NCBI GenBank assembly: GCA_000320605.2
Contig: KB445809.1
Location: forward strand, 580,892 to 614,047
DNA from: Gelatoporia subvermispora B
Lineage: Eukaryota > Basidiomycota > Agaricomycetes > Polyporales > Gelatoporiaceae
Length of the DNA stretch: 33,156 nucleotides
Direction: 5' to 3'
Shown piece by piece: positions 7,819 to 19,224 of this stretch (the first letter of the stretch is position 1; each line of letters begins with the position of its first letter). The notes beneath the pieces were generated by a model that saw nothing but the letters and a program-made list of their open reading frames with translations, did no database searches and was not told where the DNA came from. Both the position numbers and the translations under genes were made by a program.

Positions 7819-10800
7819 CTATTCGACAAGGATAGCTTCTTCTTTCTCTTTCTTCCACTTCTTGAATAATGCAGCCCGAAGTTCTTGCCCAAGCGCAGCC
7901 GCAAGGGGCCAGGGAACTGCATTTCCAATCTGCCGTTGCATCTATACAAGTCCGAGTTAGCACCGAATATGTGAGCATTCCTATGGTGGAAACGTACGGT
8001 CTTCACGTCGGAATCTCGTGCGTAGAATACAAAGTGATCCGGGAAGCCCTGCGAACGCGCCAGTTCGCGCACAGTGATGACACGCTTGCACTATGCAGAA
8101 TTAGTACAAAGTAGTACAGATGCATATGTGATACTGACCCACGGATGGAGCACCCAAGATTGTTTTGCTGTCGGCTCCACATTCGTGACTGTTGTATGAA
8201 AGCACTCATTAGGTGCCAGACGTCCGTACAGACCTAGATAACCCTGTGGGGTCAGCAAAGCTACTGAAACCTAACATTTGGGAGAATACCCGGGGGGAAA
8301 CCATTCCGTGCCAGTGCCGACGATGGGTCGGCAAATTGCCACTCATGGAGGTAAACAGGCAAGCCTTTGGCACTCAAAAGTCAGAATTGTGCCATGTGAG
8401 CGAAGCAGAACATCCTCACTCCGATAGTCAGCCTTCGCACGCAGTGGGATATTAATGACCCTTTCCCCCGCATACACGTCTGTGAGCCGACTTGCCTAAA
8501 GTATGCAATTCGTCCTCACCGTTCAACCGTTTCCGGCTTCAGCACTCGGGTATAGTGTTGAAGATCCATCGTCGGCTTCTCCCTGGACTTGACCTGGAAC
8601 GTTGTTCTTGGTTCCGAGAAGTACTCTACGTTTGACCCTGCAAACCCACAGAACGGTTTGTCAGACCTACATGCGACCTCCCTCACTTGCCGCTCAGGCG
8701 CCGGCTCCTCAGACGCGCGCATCGATGCGGACCTGCTCCGCCCGCCCTGCCGCGCTTCCAGTTTCTTCGGATTTTCCCTGTCAGTCGATGTCGGGATCAG
8801 TCAGACACCGAGCCATGATTATCAAGATGTTCATGTTGGCTTACGCACCAGTCGAACCGCGGCAGGTCGCCGATGGCATCCTCAATGGAGACGAAGCTGA
8901 ACGGCGCGACGCCCGCCGCGGTACGGACAGCTGCGGCAGGCTCGTCGTCTGTTAATTTGATTTCGAGGTTGTCCTTAACATGGAAGAAGTGCGTCGGTGT
9001 CGGGAACTGTGGCAGCGGAAGGCCACGACGTGAAGCGATAAGGAAGAACCGGACGCGGGACTGTGGGGTGCCATAGTGGGCAGCTTGCAACAGACCGAAG
9101 CGGACTTGAAATCTGTACATAGTTGTTGGATAAGAGGACATGTCCTGAACATTGCACCGGACGCACCCGAGCTCGAGGAAGGTTGCCACGAGCCATTTCA
9201 AACCCCCTTTCTCGACACCGCCTACTACTTTATGGCGGTTGGCTTGCACGGCTTGTAGTGCATGGGAGAGAAAGCCTCGTACATTCTCCAAGAAGACATA
9301 CTTTGGTTTATAATGATCGATATATGCCATCAGTGTCGCGATGAGATGGGTCTTGCGGTCGTTAGCCTTCTGAAACATGTTGAGAGTTGAATGCGGCTGG
9401 CTTTGGGATGGCGACTCAGCATCGTTATCACCGAATGATCGAAACCAGAATTACCATGGGAATCCCGCGATAAGAACGTCGATCTCGCCTGGCTTCGGCG
9501 GCGGAGCTAACTGCTCAGTCCCAAGGATGTTTTGCGGGATCTCGAATTTCTGGCCCTGAAGCTCCTGGCTCTTGATGGCATATCGTAGAACAACATTGGC
9601 ACACTGATTATACACAATCGTGTCCGGCGAATTTATCCTAGAAGACTTGTCAATGGATGTGCTGGTAATATTCTGGCTTTGTAGCTCACTTCAATGTGCG
9701 TGCTGCGCTTGGAGAGATCTCTATGGCGTGCGTAATCTTGATGCACCCCGTAGCTTCCATTGCGAGGCCGAAAGCGCCCGCGCCCGCGAAGAGATCCAGC
9801 CCTTTCATCGGTCTCCGCTGGGTAGCGTTGAGGAAGTCATTCTCTTCACCCAGTATCTTCTCATTCTCGTCCGTGCACTGCTTGCACATCAAAGCCTTCT
9901 TCGGGGACAAAATCGTCTTCTTGGCCCAAGACCCAGGTTGATTGTCCACGAATTTGTAGTGCGCATAGAAGTGATAGGGAGACGAATCCAGCCAAGCACG
10001 GAGATTCTCTCGGGTACCCACGTGCGCGACTTGGACGAAGCAGCGATGCTCAATCCGATCAACGGATATTTCTCGCCTCATATCTGTCAGGAATAGGTGT
10101 CTCTGTTCTGAGGTGTCAGCTCAGTACTACGTGCACCAGTGTGACAACATACCTCGTCTTTCAAGACTGTCCCCGGGCATATTTGCATGTGATCACTCAT
10201 CCGTCCCAAAAGGCGCACGGTCAGTTGTGCCACAAATTTGCGCACGTCCCGGGACCCTTGCGCAGCAATGTCCTCAACCTGAACTATTTCTCCGGGACCG
10301 TCGTCAGCACGAATGAGTGCAAAGTCACCGACGTGATAGGGTGTGTTTCGCCATACGATCCCTCGGGGAATCACACGGCCTCCTTGGTCCTGCTGTTTCT
10401 GGGTTCTAAAGAGGCAAACAGGGCAGTTTTCGGGGGGATGCGACGCCTTTGCGGCTATTGCAAACTCAGATTCTTCTAGGTCTGTGAAAGAGGCGTCGGA
10501 TGGGTCATATACGAGACTGTAAGAAGTTGAGTTGGGTTCACTGTCAAGCAACGTCGGAGATAGCAATTTACGCACTTGCAAAAGTACTCAGATGGCGGGA
10601 CCATCGAACGGTCCGTACATTGATGATGCACAGTGATGTTGCGGAGGGCGTGCCGGATATCGATGTCATCGCAACCGTTCCATAAGAACAGCTCTCGATG
10701 ATCGCCCAGTGCTTGAAGCATCGTGAACGACGAATGTTCGTACCATCGTACATGAAACCTCTTGCGCATTTGATCGATATATAGGATCTTTGCGAACCTA

Positions 10801-12489
10801 GATAACGGTCTGAGCTATAAACTAGAGAGGCTGTTCAGGTTACATACCAGAAATACCTTGCAAGACTTGCATGTTCCGGCACCTCGTCCCTCTTGAGCGG
10901 AAGCGGTTCCAGTTTTCGACCCCCGTATTTTCCGGCACGTACTAACACGACGTCCCCGACCTAGAAGAGTCAGAGCTTATTCATCATGTGGCGCAAAATC
11001 GATACCTTGTACTGGATGCCGTCGACGGTCACACATTTGAAGAACTCATCTCGTATACGGTCGCTCATGCGGAAGACCACATTGCGAGTGTGCTGTGTTG
11101 CCTTTTCCAGGCGGTGACCCTCCGAAATCGTATACCAGAGCATGTTGCGATCCTTCTTACGTGCAACGTCCGTATATGTGTTGGCGTCGAGCATCTTCGG
11201 ACGAGGACCTAATACGACAAACCTTTCGCGGAACAGGCCATATGCGAGCCTCGCAATAAAGGGTGTGACCGAAGTGGGTGTTTGATTCTCAGGGCGAAGC
11301 ACGAGAACGTCGATATCTGCTGTTGCCCATCGTGATTGTCGCGGGAGCATCCGCTGACGCACTAGAGAGTCGTGTTGATTTTGGAGAGCACGTCTCGTGA
11401 AGGAGAGTGGCTTCTGCCCGTCGAGGATGGCCTTCAGGAGAACTGTGGAGGCTATCTGCGCGCCATTATCTACGCCTTTGAGCGCAGCACTGATTGTGGG
11501 TATCTGCAGACCTGATGAGCTTCTGCTAACACAAAGAGGAGCAACGTACCGCAGATGTGATGTCTGATTCTGTGAATGATTCGCTTGCATTTACATTTTG
11601 GAAGTTTAGACAGAACTCTCTGAAAGTCAGCTCCGGGTTCTCCACCGCAGATGATATCACCTGCTGAGCAATTCTTTTGGGTCTGAGAAAGTTGGAGAAG
11701 CAGTCTTGATAGATCTTCGTGGCGGAAGTCAATTTGTAATACGCAAACTCCGTTTGGATGTATAGGGGGCTCGTCGGAGTCAGGGTAGGTTGAAGCATCA
11801 GAATTGTAGCTTGGAGCGACTCACTCGTCTGGTATCGTGTAGTCAAAGCTAAAGTTCATGATCGCGCTCGTCCTGACTCGTTGGAAGTTGAAGTCGCGCT
11901 TGTCATCTATATCGTCTTCCTGGCCTTCGTCCTCAGGGTTGAGAAAGTCCGGGAAAACCCAGCCGGCCGCCTCGAAGTGGCGGTCAGCGACTCCATCAGA
12001 TTCTTGCAGTAACTCAAGTGACACAATCTCCATGCCGTGATTTGGGTCGAATATACAGAAATCGGACAGGATGCGCACAGGCTTAGTGTTAGGGTCGTCA
12101 TCCTGACTGCGATCCTCGCCAAAGATGATCAGGTCGGCCTTTTCCTCGAGGTCATCTGGATTTGGCTTGTATCTGTGGGTGTATCCCGCTTCTGCGCCCC
12201 GTCAAATTACTCAGACATTCAAGGACTTGTGGTATAGTGCATACTATTCTCAAACTTCGACTTCTTGGTTTCCTGTCACAGGTAACGCGATGTTCACGCG
12301 ACTACAGGTCTTGAAGTATACTGGTCGACTCACTTTTGTATCATTACCCTCACGTTCACGCTTCGAACCCCTCGTGACGCTCGTGTTATCGTTTGACTTG
12401 AGCAGCTTCACCGTGCCTATAGACTGCTCATTGTCGTCGGATCCTCCAAAGGTCGCATCCCACGCCGTAAGACGAACGTGTCGTGGCAT
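7819..12489 (-). CDS. DNMT1-type DNA (cytosine-5) methyltransferase
   Basis: It transfers methyl from AdoMet to C5 of cytosine, presumably copying CpG methylation after replication in the nucleus. Exons: 12334-12489, 12245-12272, 11825-12191, 11550-11769, 11006-11503, 10848-10960, 10576-10797, 10153-10540, 9690-10102, 9455-9637, 9167-9400, 8849-9112, 8520-8777, 8420-8460, 8290-8364, 8139-8233, 7998-8090, 7819-7941. They sum to 3771 nt, 1256 aa. Lys-rich N-terminus; replication-foci (RFTS) domain about 60-330; BAH1 about 410-530 (from VGDVVLVRAGKYGG); BAH2 about 560-710; catalytic domain with motif I GLDLFAGAGAFG (about 764), PCQ (862-864), ENV (about 903), YGTPQSRVRFF, RELARSQGFPD and RQIGNAVP. 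No CXXC zinc finger. The PCQ cysteine codon is split by an intron (9401-9454). One intron is only 35 nt (10541-10575). Looks functional. Maintenance versus de novo activity cannot be read from sequence. Confidence 0.93.
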
Positions 12490-12922
12490 AAGTCTCGGGT
12501 CACGGCCAAGGGGTACTCAGAATATCGGACAATAATGTACAAGAAAAGCGAACTTAGAGCAAAGGACTGAAGTAGAAACTGAAATTGGTAGGGACCTCCA
12601 GTCGCTCGTCCGTGGGCGGTCCCGGACACGCGCATCCGCGATCACATGATCCCTTTCGCCAGTCACGTCCACCCTCCCTCTCGAGAAGGGCAAACTCGAA
12701 GCCAGTGCGAAGCTACGTTGGAGTGGTATAAGTGTTGGAGGTCTTATCAGAAGTGTCAAGACCGCAACACGCATGAGAACAACTTGGGCCCCTTGTCATG
12801 ATTGTTGTCAAGCAGTACAATACGCTCGAAGCATCGACTACATGAACATGAAGTCTGATTGCGTAGGTAAAAGACATGACTAGCTGGCTACATTTACAGC
12901 TAGTACACGTAAAGAGTAAATC
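12490..12922. promoter_or_regulatory. Spacer between Opi3-like gene and methyltransferase gene
   Basis: 433 bp between the stop of the Opi3-like gene and the ATG of the methyltransferase, both on the minus strand. It must hold the methyltransferase promoter and the terminator of the upstream gene. I see no clear TATA box or repeated motif. Confidence 0.4.
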
Positions 12923-13753
12923 CTAGAGTTCCTTCTTCGAAGTCGCTCTGCTGGATGCACGGGTTGAGTAGATCATGTCCGTAAACGGCCTTAAAGCAAT
13001 GCATTAGAAGCCCTTCCGTATGAAACATGCAGTGATGATTATAGCTCACCCTTCAAATTTGAGTGCAATATAGTAAACTATATACACATACAACGTGAGT
13101 AGGAGACCCGCAGGGCGCTCATACCTGTACCCCGATCTTGTCAATATTCAACACAGAGCAATATCTTTGCGAAGCTCACCAAAGTGCTGCAGCGGCGAAG
13201 CACATCGTGCTGCCAACATACATCGGATCCCGTAGTACGTTGAAAGGGAAACCTTCGACTCTGTGGTCCATCAAAATACCGAAGTAGTCACCAAGGAAAG
13301 TCCCAGTGATGCCTAGAGCCCAAGTCGACGTCACGACGAATGTCTGACCAGCCACAAACAGAGCGATGGGAATGACAGTGTTCAATGGCGCAGGGAGAAT
13401 GGTGCTCTGCGGTTGTTCTTCTAGCGCTTTGTGGTATCTGAAGAGGCATCAATACGACACGCGAGGCTGGAGGTCTATGCAGAACACTGACAGCGAATCT
13501 CGTAGAAGACCAAAAGAAAATATCATCATAGCAAGGAAGTAGCATCCAGTCGTCGCATCACCAAACACACGCGTAAGTGTCTTATTACGATACTCTGCAG
13601 ACGGTCAATTGGTTCGCTCCCCGGACTCTGGCTGGTGGAACACTCACCATTACGGGCAACAATATTCCATGCAATAGGGTTGAACGCGATGGAAAACACG
13701 GAAAGCCACAGAGACTGCCTTGACCAATCCACCGCCGCCAATACCAAGGTCAT
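12923..13753 (-). CDS. Opi3-like phospholipid N-methyltransferase
   Basis: Family role: AdoMet-dependent methylation of phosphatidyl-N-methylethanolamine and the dimethyl form to phosphatidylcholine in the ER membrane. Five exons (13648-13753, 13492-13594, 13180-13437, 13050-13124, 12923-12989) sum to 609 nt, 202 aa, the usual size for Opi3. The introns are 53-60 nt. Several hydrophobic segments are visible, starting at LWLSVFSIAFNPIAWNIVA, then TGCYFLAMMIFSFGLL, VIPIALFVAGQTFVV and GLLLTLYVYIVYYIAL. The family signature GTFLGDYFGILMDHRVEGFPF and then RDPMYVGSTMCF is present. The protein ends KKEL, a dilysine KKxx ER-retrieval signal, which fits an ER enzyme. I chose the ATG at 13753 because it is the first in-frame ATG before the first hydrophobic segment. 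Intact. Confidence 0.92.
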
Positions 13754-15837
13754 CTTCCTCCACGAACAAACCAAAGTCCAAGCACGCGACGCGTCCGTAT
13801 GGGGGAGAACCTGCCAGTACGACTGAGAAGCAGAGGTGCCTCGTCATCGGCGCCTGATCGATCACGTGCATTGCACGTGGCGATTTACTTTTGGCGCCTG
13901 TCTCACCTCTCCGACCTTCGTTGACTCTCGGCTACTCTCAGACTCCGGTCCGTCCGAGACTCCAACGTTAACCACTCGCGGGTTTCGAGAAGCCCTGCAC
14001 CGACTTGCACCTTTCGCTTCATCACTTAAGTGTTTCAAATACATGTATACACTGAGCCCTAAACGTCGATAATACTGCTCAAAATACGGATTATAGACTT
14101 TTATGGCACGAACTTCCGACGCCACTGGAGTCCGATATTTGTCTCTCCTTCCGTGTGAGAAGGCACCTCCTTCGACTGTCGACTGGTGTCCTTCAGCTAA
14201 TTTGCTCAGCCTTTCTCCTCCGCTAAGCTGATAATGATGGAATGTCCTCGCAGGGCAATCGCATCGCTGTGGCATGCGTGTCGTCACCATAATGCAACGT
14301 CGCCATGCGTCAGACTCCGCTGACTCGTCTCTTCATCATGTAGCGTTCCGTTTTGTCGGCCGTGATGATTCTTGATGTCTCCGTCGATGGCCAGTACCCG
14401 GTGGGTCGCCGGATCGGAGCTGTGTTGAGTTCTCTCCCCGTGCGCTTCTTAGCGGCGCCTTTAGCGTCGCTCGCGCGGCAAGATTATGTGCCCTGCGGGC
14501 TCCATTCTATGTATGATTTCGTTTCCTAGAGCTCTTACTAGCTTAATCATCTGTGTCAGACAGAACAATGCATCCCAATGCGATCTGCGATCACGGGGGG
14601 TTCCACTATTTCAAACATCGTGAACATCAATATGGGCTGTGAACCCCCAGCAATGCTCATTTTGCGAACTCCGCTGTCATGAACAGCGTGTTTTACGCAG
14701 TCGCAGGCAGGCTCTACCTGCCTGATGACTGCCTCTTGAGCTCGCCCGCTCGACGGTGATGAGCGCTCGAGATAAGCCCAACTAAGTTGGTTGAACGCCT
14801 CCACAGGTTGGAAACATCATTCCAATGTCTTTCCACTGACTGTGCCTAGTCAGCCCTCTATATCCGATGCCTTTCCTGAAACACTTTGACACAAGGGCTC
14901 GTGCCATACAGATTGGTCATTAGTGAATAAGGAAATAGTACTGCACGAAGATGTGTTCGACACAACGCGTTCCTGTGTCGCAGAGAGTGGAAGTCTTGAT
15001 AGGCCGAGTTCATGACTGGACACCGACGCCGAACTACCCGTGAATGGCCTGGTAAGTGCCATGGATAGGCCATGCATGCGATGTCTGCAAATAGACACTT
15101 GACAGGTGTGTCTCATCGGAGAGCGGGTGGGTTGTCATGTCGTCCAAAGCACTGGGGACTATGCAAGCCTTGTAAGCTAACTCTGTGCGATGGCAGGACG
15201 TCTTGATAGGAATTACATGGGTACGCATGGGCAGAATCGATTGCCCAAATTCTACAACTTCGTTACACGAGATGTGGTCAATAGAACATTGCAGTGGTGC
15301 CGTAACGTTTCGGTTGTTACAGGCAGAGTAAAACCAAAGCGGGTAGACTCTATAGATTGAGGTGAACTATATCGTAAAGATGTTTCAAACAAGTTGGCCC
15401 CCGAAGACCTGAACCGCTTCAGCGCACCCATGCGCACGGAGTCACCTTTGTCCGTCCTCGATGACGTTCATATCGCAATATTGCAACCGTTCCAGGACTG
15501 CGTATATCTGTTCGCAATTGCCGGAGATTTGGTTGATATACTACTGCCGAAAGCATGACGAGAGGCTGTATGCTGTTCTCAAACTTGCTGTGGGGCCGTC
15601 GAAGGCTACCGTGGTAAGTAGGCCATGCACTATCCTATGGCTGAGTAAACGCCCAAACGCTCCGGCGTCTGGACCCGTCGCCTTCATTTTGCCAAACGAT
15701 GGACACCTACGTGAAACATCTGATTTTGCCTTCTTCCGTTGGCTCGTGGGATTCACTTGGAGAAGCAGCTTCCCGATTGCGGCGCATTCTCAATCAAAAC
15801 ATCAGTAGTCCACGATCTGAGTCCATACTTTCGCACT
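13754..15837. other. Gene-poor region, left part
   Basis: A 142-codon minus frame (13862-14290) is open but shows no motif and no splice support, so I do not call it. The upstream region of the Opi3-like gene lies at 13754 and beyond, with an ATCACGTGCATTGCACGTGG palindromic stretch at about 13861-13880 that contains two CACGTG E-boxes, a plausible transcription-factor site. I see nothing else between 14291 and 15837. Confidence 0.4.
13862..13879. promoter_or_regulatory. Paired CACGTG E-boxes upstream of the Opi3-like gene
   Basis: The sequence TCACGTGCATTGCACGTG holds two CACGTG hexamers 6 bp apart, about 110 bp upstream of the Opi3-like start codon. In yeast, phospholipid genes are driven by Ino2/Ino4 through CATGTG-type E-boxes. 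bHLH control of this gene is therefore reasonable but is an inference. Confidence 0.4.
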
Positions 15838-16025
15838 TAGCATCAGCAAAATCTCTTTTCTGCTTTTGTCACTTTTACGTCTTTTTTTGGTCGTCAAGTG
15901 CCCCCAAAGCGAGAAAAGTATGAAATTCCAGTCCAATGAGACTGGGGTTTTCCCGCTTTTCCTGCTTTGGACTACCAAAGCAGGAAAAGTGGCGTCAAAG
16001 CAAATGTGAGAATTTCCTGATGCTA
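15838..16025. mobile_element. MITE-like inverted-repeat element
   Basis: A 188-bp segment begins TAGCATCAG and ends CTGATGCTA. The two arms pair imperfectly over about 40 bp. It has no coding capacity. Inside are four copies of a motif close to ACTTTTCxxGCTTTGG in alternating orientation (15871-15890 plus, 15901-15919 minus, 15951-15970 plus, 15975-15993 minus), forming two adjacent hairpins. The second is perfect over 15 bp with a 4-nt loop (15956-15989). The TA at each edge would fit a Tc1/mariner-type TA duplication. The class is an inference. Confidence 0.6.
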
Positions 16026-19000
16026 CTTGCTTCAACACGAAGCTCCATTCCTGTGTCGTACAAACTCCCAAGCTATATGCAAAGTTCTGGACAGCAAGCA
16101 CGAATCATTTTCCACTGCGCTGGAGCACTAAACGGTTACTGTGCCCATGATACGATATAGTATAGTAAAGATCTTCTAGACTTTACTGGGCGCGCGGGGA
16201 TCGGTTATGTTCAAGGGTAAGTCATCAGGCTCATGTACCATATCGGTGCCAACTTATGACCTCTGCGGTGGCCGAAGGACCGATGAATGTTTTCCGCACG
16301 TGAGTGGATCGCAAAATGTCTTTTCAATCGTCCCCGGTGGACATACGCCAGTGGTCGCCTTACTCGGTCGCGGGAATGCAACCCCTGTCCCAGCCGGGAG
16401 TGATCCGAACCCTCATCATACAACACCCTTGTGCCGCTCCATATACATTGCAATGGGTCTCTCCTTCGTGTGATCGAGTGGGCGAGAGAGACTGCCGCGC
16501 GCCTGAGTTGACGAAGGCACTATGGTCAGATTTGTCTCTCTCCTCAACGCTACCATACATTCATGTCAACGAAGGTGACATTTTATTGAACATCGCTTTT
16601 GGAAACTTCCTCCTAGTAAACAAGGCGGCGTAGCCTCAGGCTCAGCCGATCATAATGGTCTGTACCCTCTGCTCTCGAGCGCCGATGCCAGCTCCCGTCT
16701 CATCCCGTATCAGATCGGCCTGTACAACTTTCCGCATCTCTCGTGCGCCTGGCTATCTGGATCCTCTTCGCTTTCCTGAGGAACGAGGGCGCTTCCTCCT
16801 GTTGCTCGCCTCGGGATCGCCACGATTGTTGTGACTGACACTCCTCTTGTAGCCATTGTCGTGCTGGTCCGCGTCTGTTCGTGGTATTCTAGATGAAGTG
16901 AATGAAGTCCGAATCGTCCGATTGCCACGCAACTACTAATGTTTCCCATGTCAAGAGACCTCGGAAGCTACATTTCTCCTGAAGTTTTCTGCCACTGCGA
17001 GCATTGTTGGGTTTCCGTTGGACACTATCATTCTATACGCCCTGGGAAGACCGCCACCTACTGGAGGCTGCACAGGTTCCAAACATTCTTCACCCCACAA
17101 AAAGAAGCTACACAACAACTGCGTCCCACGAAGGCACTGTTGAATGGATTTCTTGCAGGCTGTGTTGCACGGCTTCGACATGATACTGACAGCAATCACC
17201 GACATATTTAGAGACCCCCACGTGCTCAAAGCAGCATACCATGCTAGCCAATAGATCTCGCTGTATGACATGTTCATGTTTTTGCGAATATGTTGGTGCT
17301 GACGCAGGCTGCTCTCAAAGATGCTCTGTCAACGGACTTACGCACGACCTCTATTCTTTGACGACAATCAACATGATCCTCTCGTCGGAGTGCAAGGTGA
17401 GAGCGTATGTTCGTGTAGGATCTCTATGACTACACAGTGAGCTCAGAGGCGGCCATAATTTTAGTAGATGTACAGGTCATCACGCGCTGAACCATACTGT
17501 GGAGCGCTCGAGGTGCCCATGTCACCCGCGCGACTTCTCACACCACTCGACTCAAATTGCGTACACCCCATGACTACAGAGTGTACGTGTACTATCGTGG
17601 GGTGAGTTCGCTTCCAGTTATATCATTGCTCACTATCATTGTAATAGTCAGATCTCGAGTACTGCTAATCGTGGAAAATATTCGGGCTGTGCGAACCCAG
17701 GTTTTAGCCCCCAGTCACGACGAGGAGGAGTGGGCTCACACTTTGACATCTAAGCAATAGCAGGTCAATGTATGGCAGTCTTACTCACACGGGCCAAACC
17801 TGGCTCTAAAGGTTGATTTTGTGCTCGTAGTCCGCAATACCCGGACATTATGACCTTGTCCCCTTTACTGCCGAGACACGATACGCTCGCTAGTTGACAA
17901 TTCTTATCCCGTTTAGGCTAAAGATTGCATCGTGCTTTATTCGCATTCAGTACTAGGTAATGCACAGTAGTAGTAGACAGAATCGGTGATTTGATGCGTG
18001 GGAGATAGGATCATTTGTCAGGTCATGCTCAGCGCAGGCCGGGCTTACTATCGACATGCGGGAAGAGACCATGTGTGCCAAAATCCAGGAAGGGTGATTG
18101 CAGAGTGCCCATGACATTCGGATATATCTGCCTGATCTCGGCGGCGGCAACGGAAGCAGTCTAAATGACCGACTACTGTTACAGAAGCGCTAACGAGCCA
18201 CGCTAATTACAGCGCCTGTACGAAGGTTCTTGCTACAAAGGGTCTCGATCAATGACGCATACGGCTACTGCCGCGGCCCGCCAGACTTCCAGAAATATGA
18301 CCTTGTGAGAACTGCCTGCGCATGGCGGAACCGGCACAGTCTGCGGTGTCACATTGGTGCAATTAGACGTGCTCTCTCCTACCAGTCTTGCTGAGCAGTA
18401 GTATCTCTGACAAGCCTCGGACTGGTACAGAACTCCGGTATGCTGTGGTAACCGCAGCGGGGATTACATGTCTGCGGCTAACGCACCCGCACGCATCTCT
18501 CAATAATTAGAAGCTCTAGCGTGGATACACGCCTCATCAGGGGGTGCTGAAATTCCTGTTTGTCCAGGCCTGTCATCGCGCTCATCGCGATCTCTAGAGC
18601 ATCTTGATTATTAACACGCCACACTTCGGCGATTGGTACAGGCACAGAACATCAGCGTATGTATGCAGGTCAGGAGGAAACATGTCATCCACGTACGGGG
18701 AAATATGTCGAGCCAACCTATTTGAGCTTTTTAGTGCATGGCGCAGTTGCATTGACCTCCGGCATCCAAGACAATGCTATGCAGTCTGATATTCACATCT
18801 TCCAAAGCGCCTCTTTAGACGACACTAAGAATTTTGATGCCGACGCGGAAACAACATACCGGGCGCCGATAACCTGAGTATCGCTACCGCCGAGGTTGCT
18901 GGGCGGATCATCGTCGTGCGACACAAGCCAGAAATAATCAAGTCGATGCGTGCATCTCGATCTACACGTAAGTGGCAAAGCGCGGAGAGCAGGAGGACCG

Positions 19001-19224
19001 GCGCACGACGCTATCCGACTAGTGATCGAAAGGTGGCTCATGTTCAACAGAGCGTTTGGAGCTGCTGCCTGTTTGATCGGCCGAGTTTGTGCTGGTTTCT
19101 TGTCAACTGACGAGGCCGTGAAATATCATGCCAGATTATAGAGGGACAGCTTAAAAGGATGGACGTTTACCCTCTCCATTCCAACATCCCCCCTCACAAG
19201 AGCGTCGCAGCCATCTCTACTAAC
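16026..19224. other. Gene-poor region, right part
   Basis: About 3.2 kb with only short frames in all six phases and no motif, tRNA or clear repeat that I can support. The terpene synthase promoter and 5' untranslated region lie at the right end, where CT-rich sequence runs up to the ATG. Confidence 0.4.

Noticed and set aside
13862..14290. 142-codon minus-strand ORF
   Set aside because: No motif, no splice support, low-complexity Ser/Arg composition, and it covers the promoter of the Opi3-like gene. Probably chance.
16951..17277. 108-codon minus-strand ORF with a hydrophobic start
   Set aside because: Looked like a membrane protein fragment at first, but no family motif or neighbouring exon supports it.
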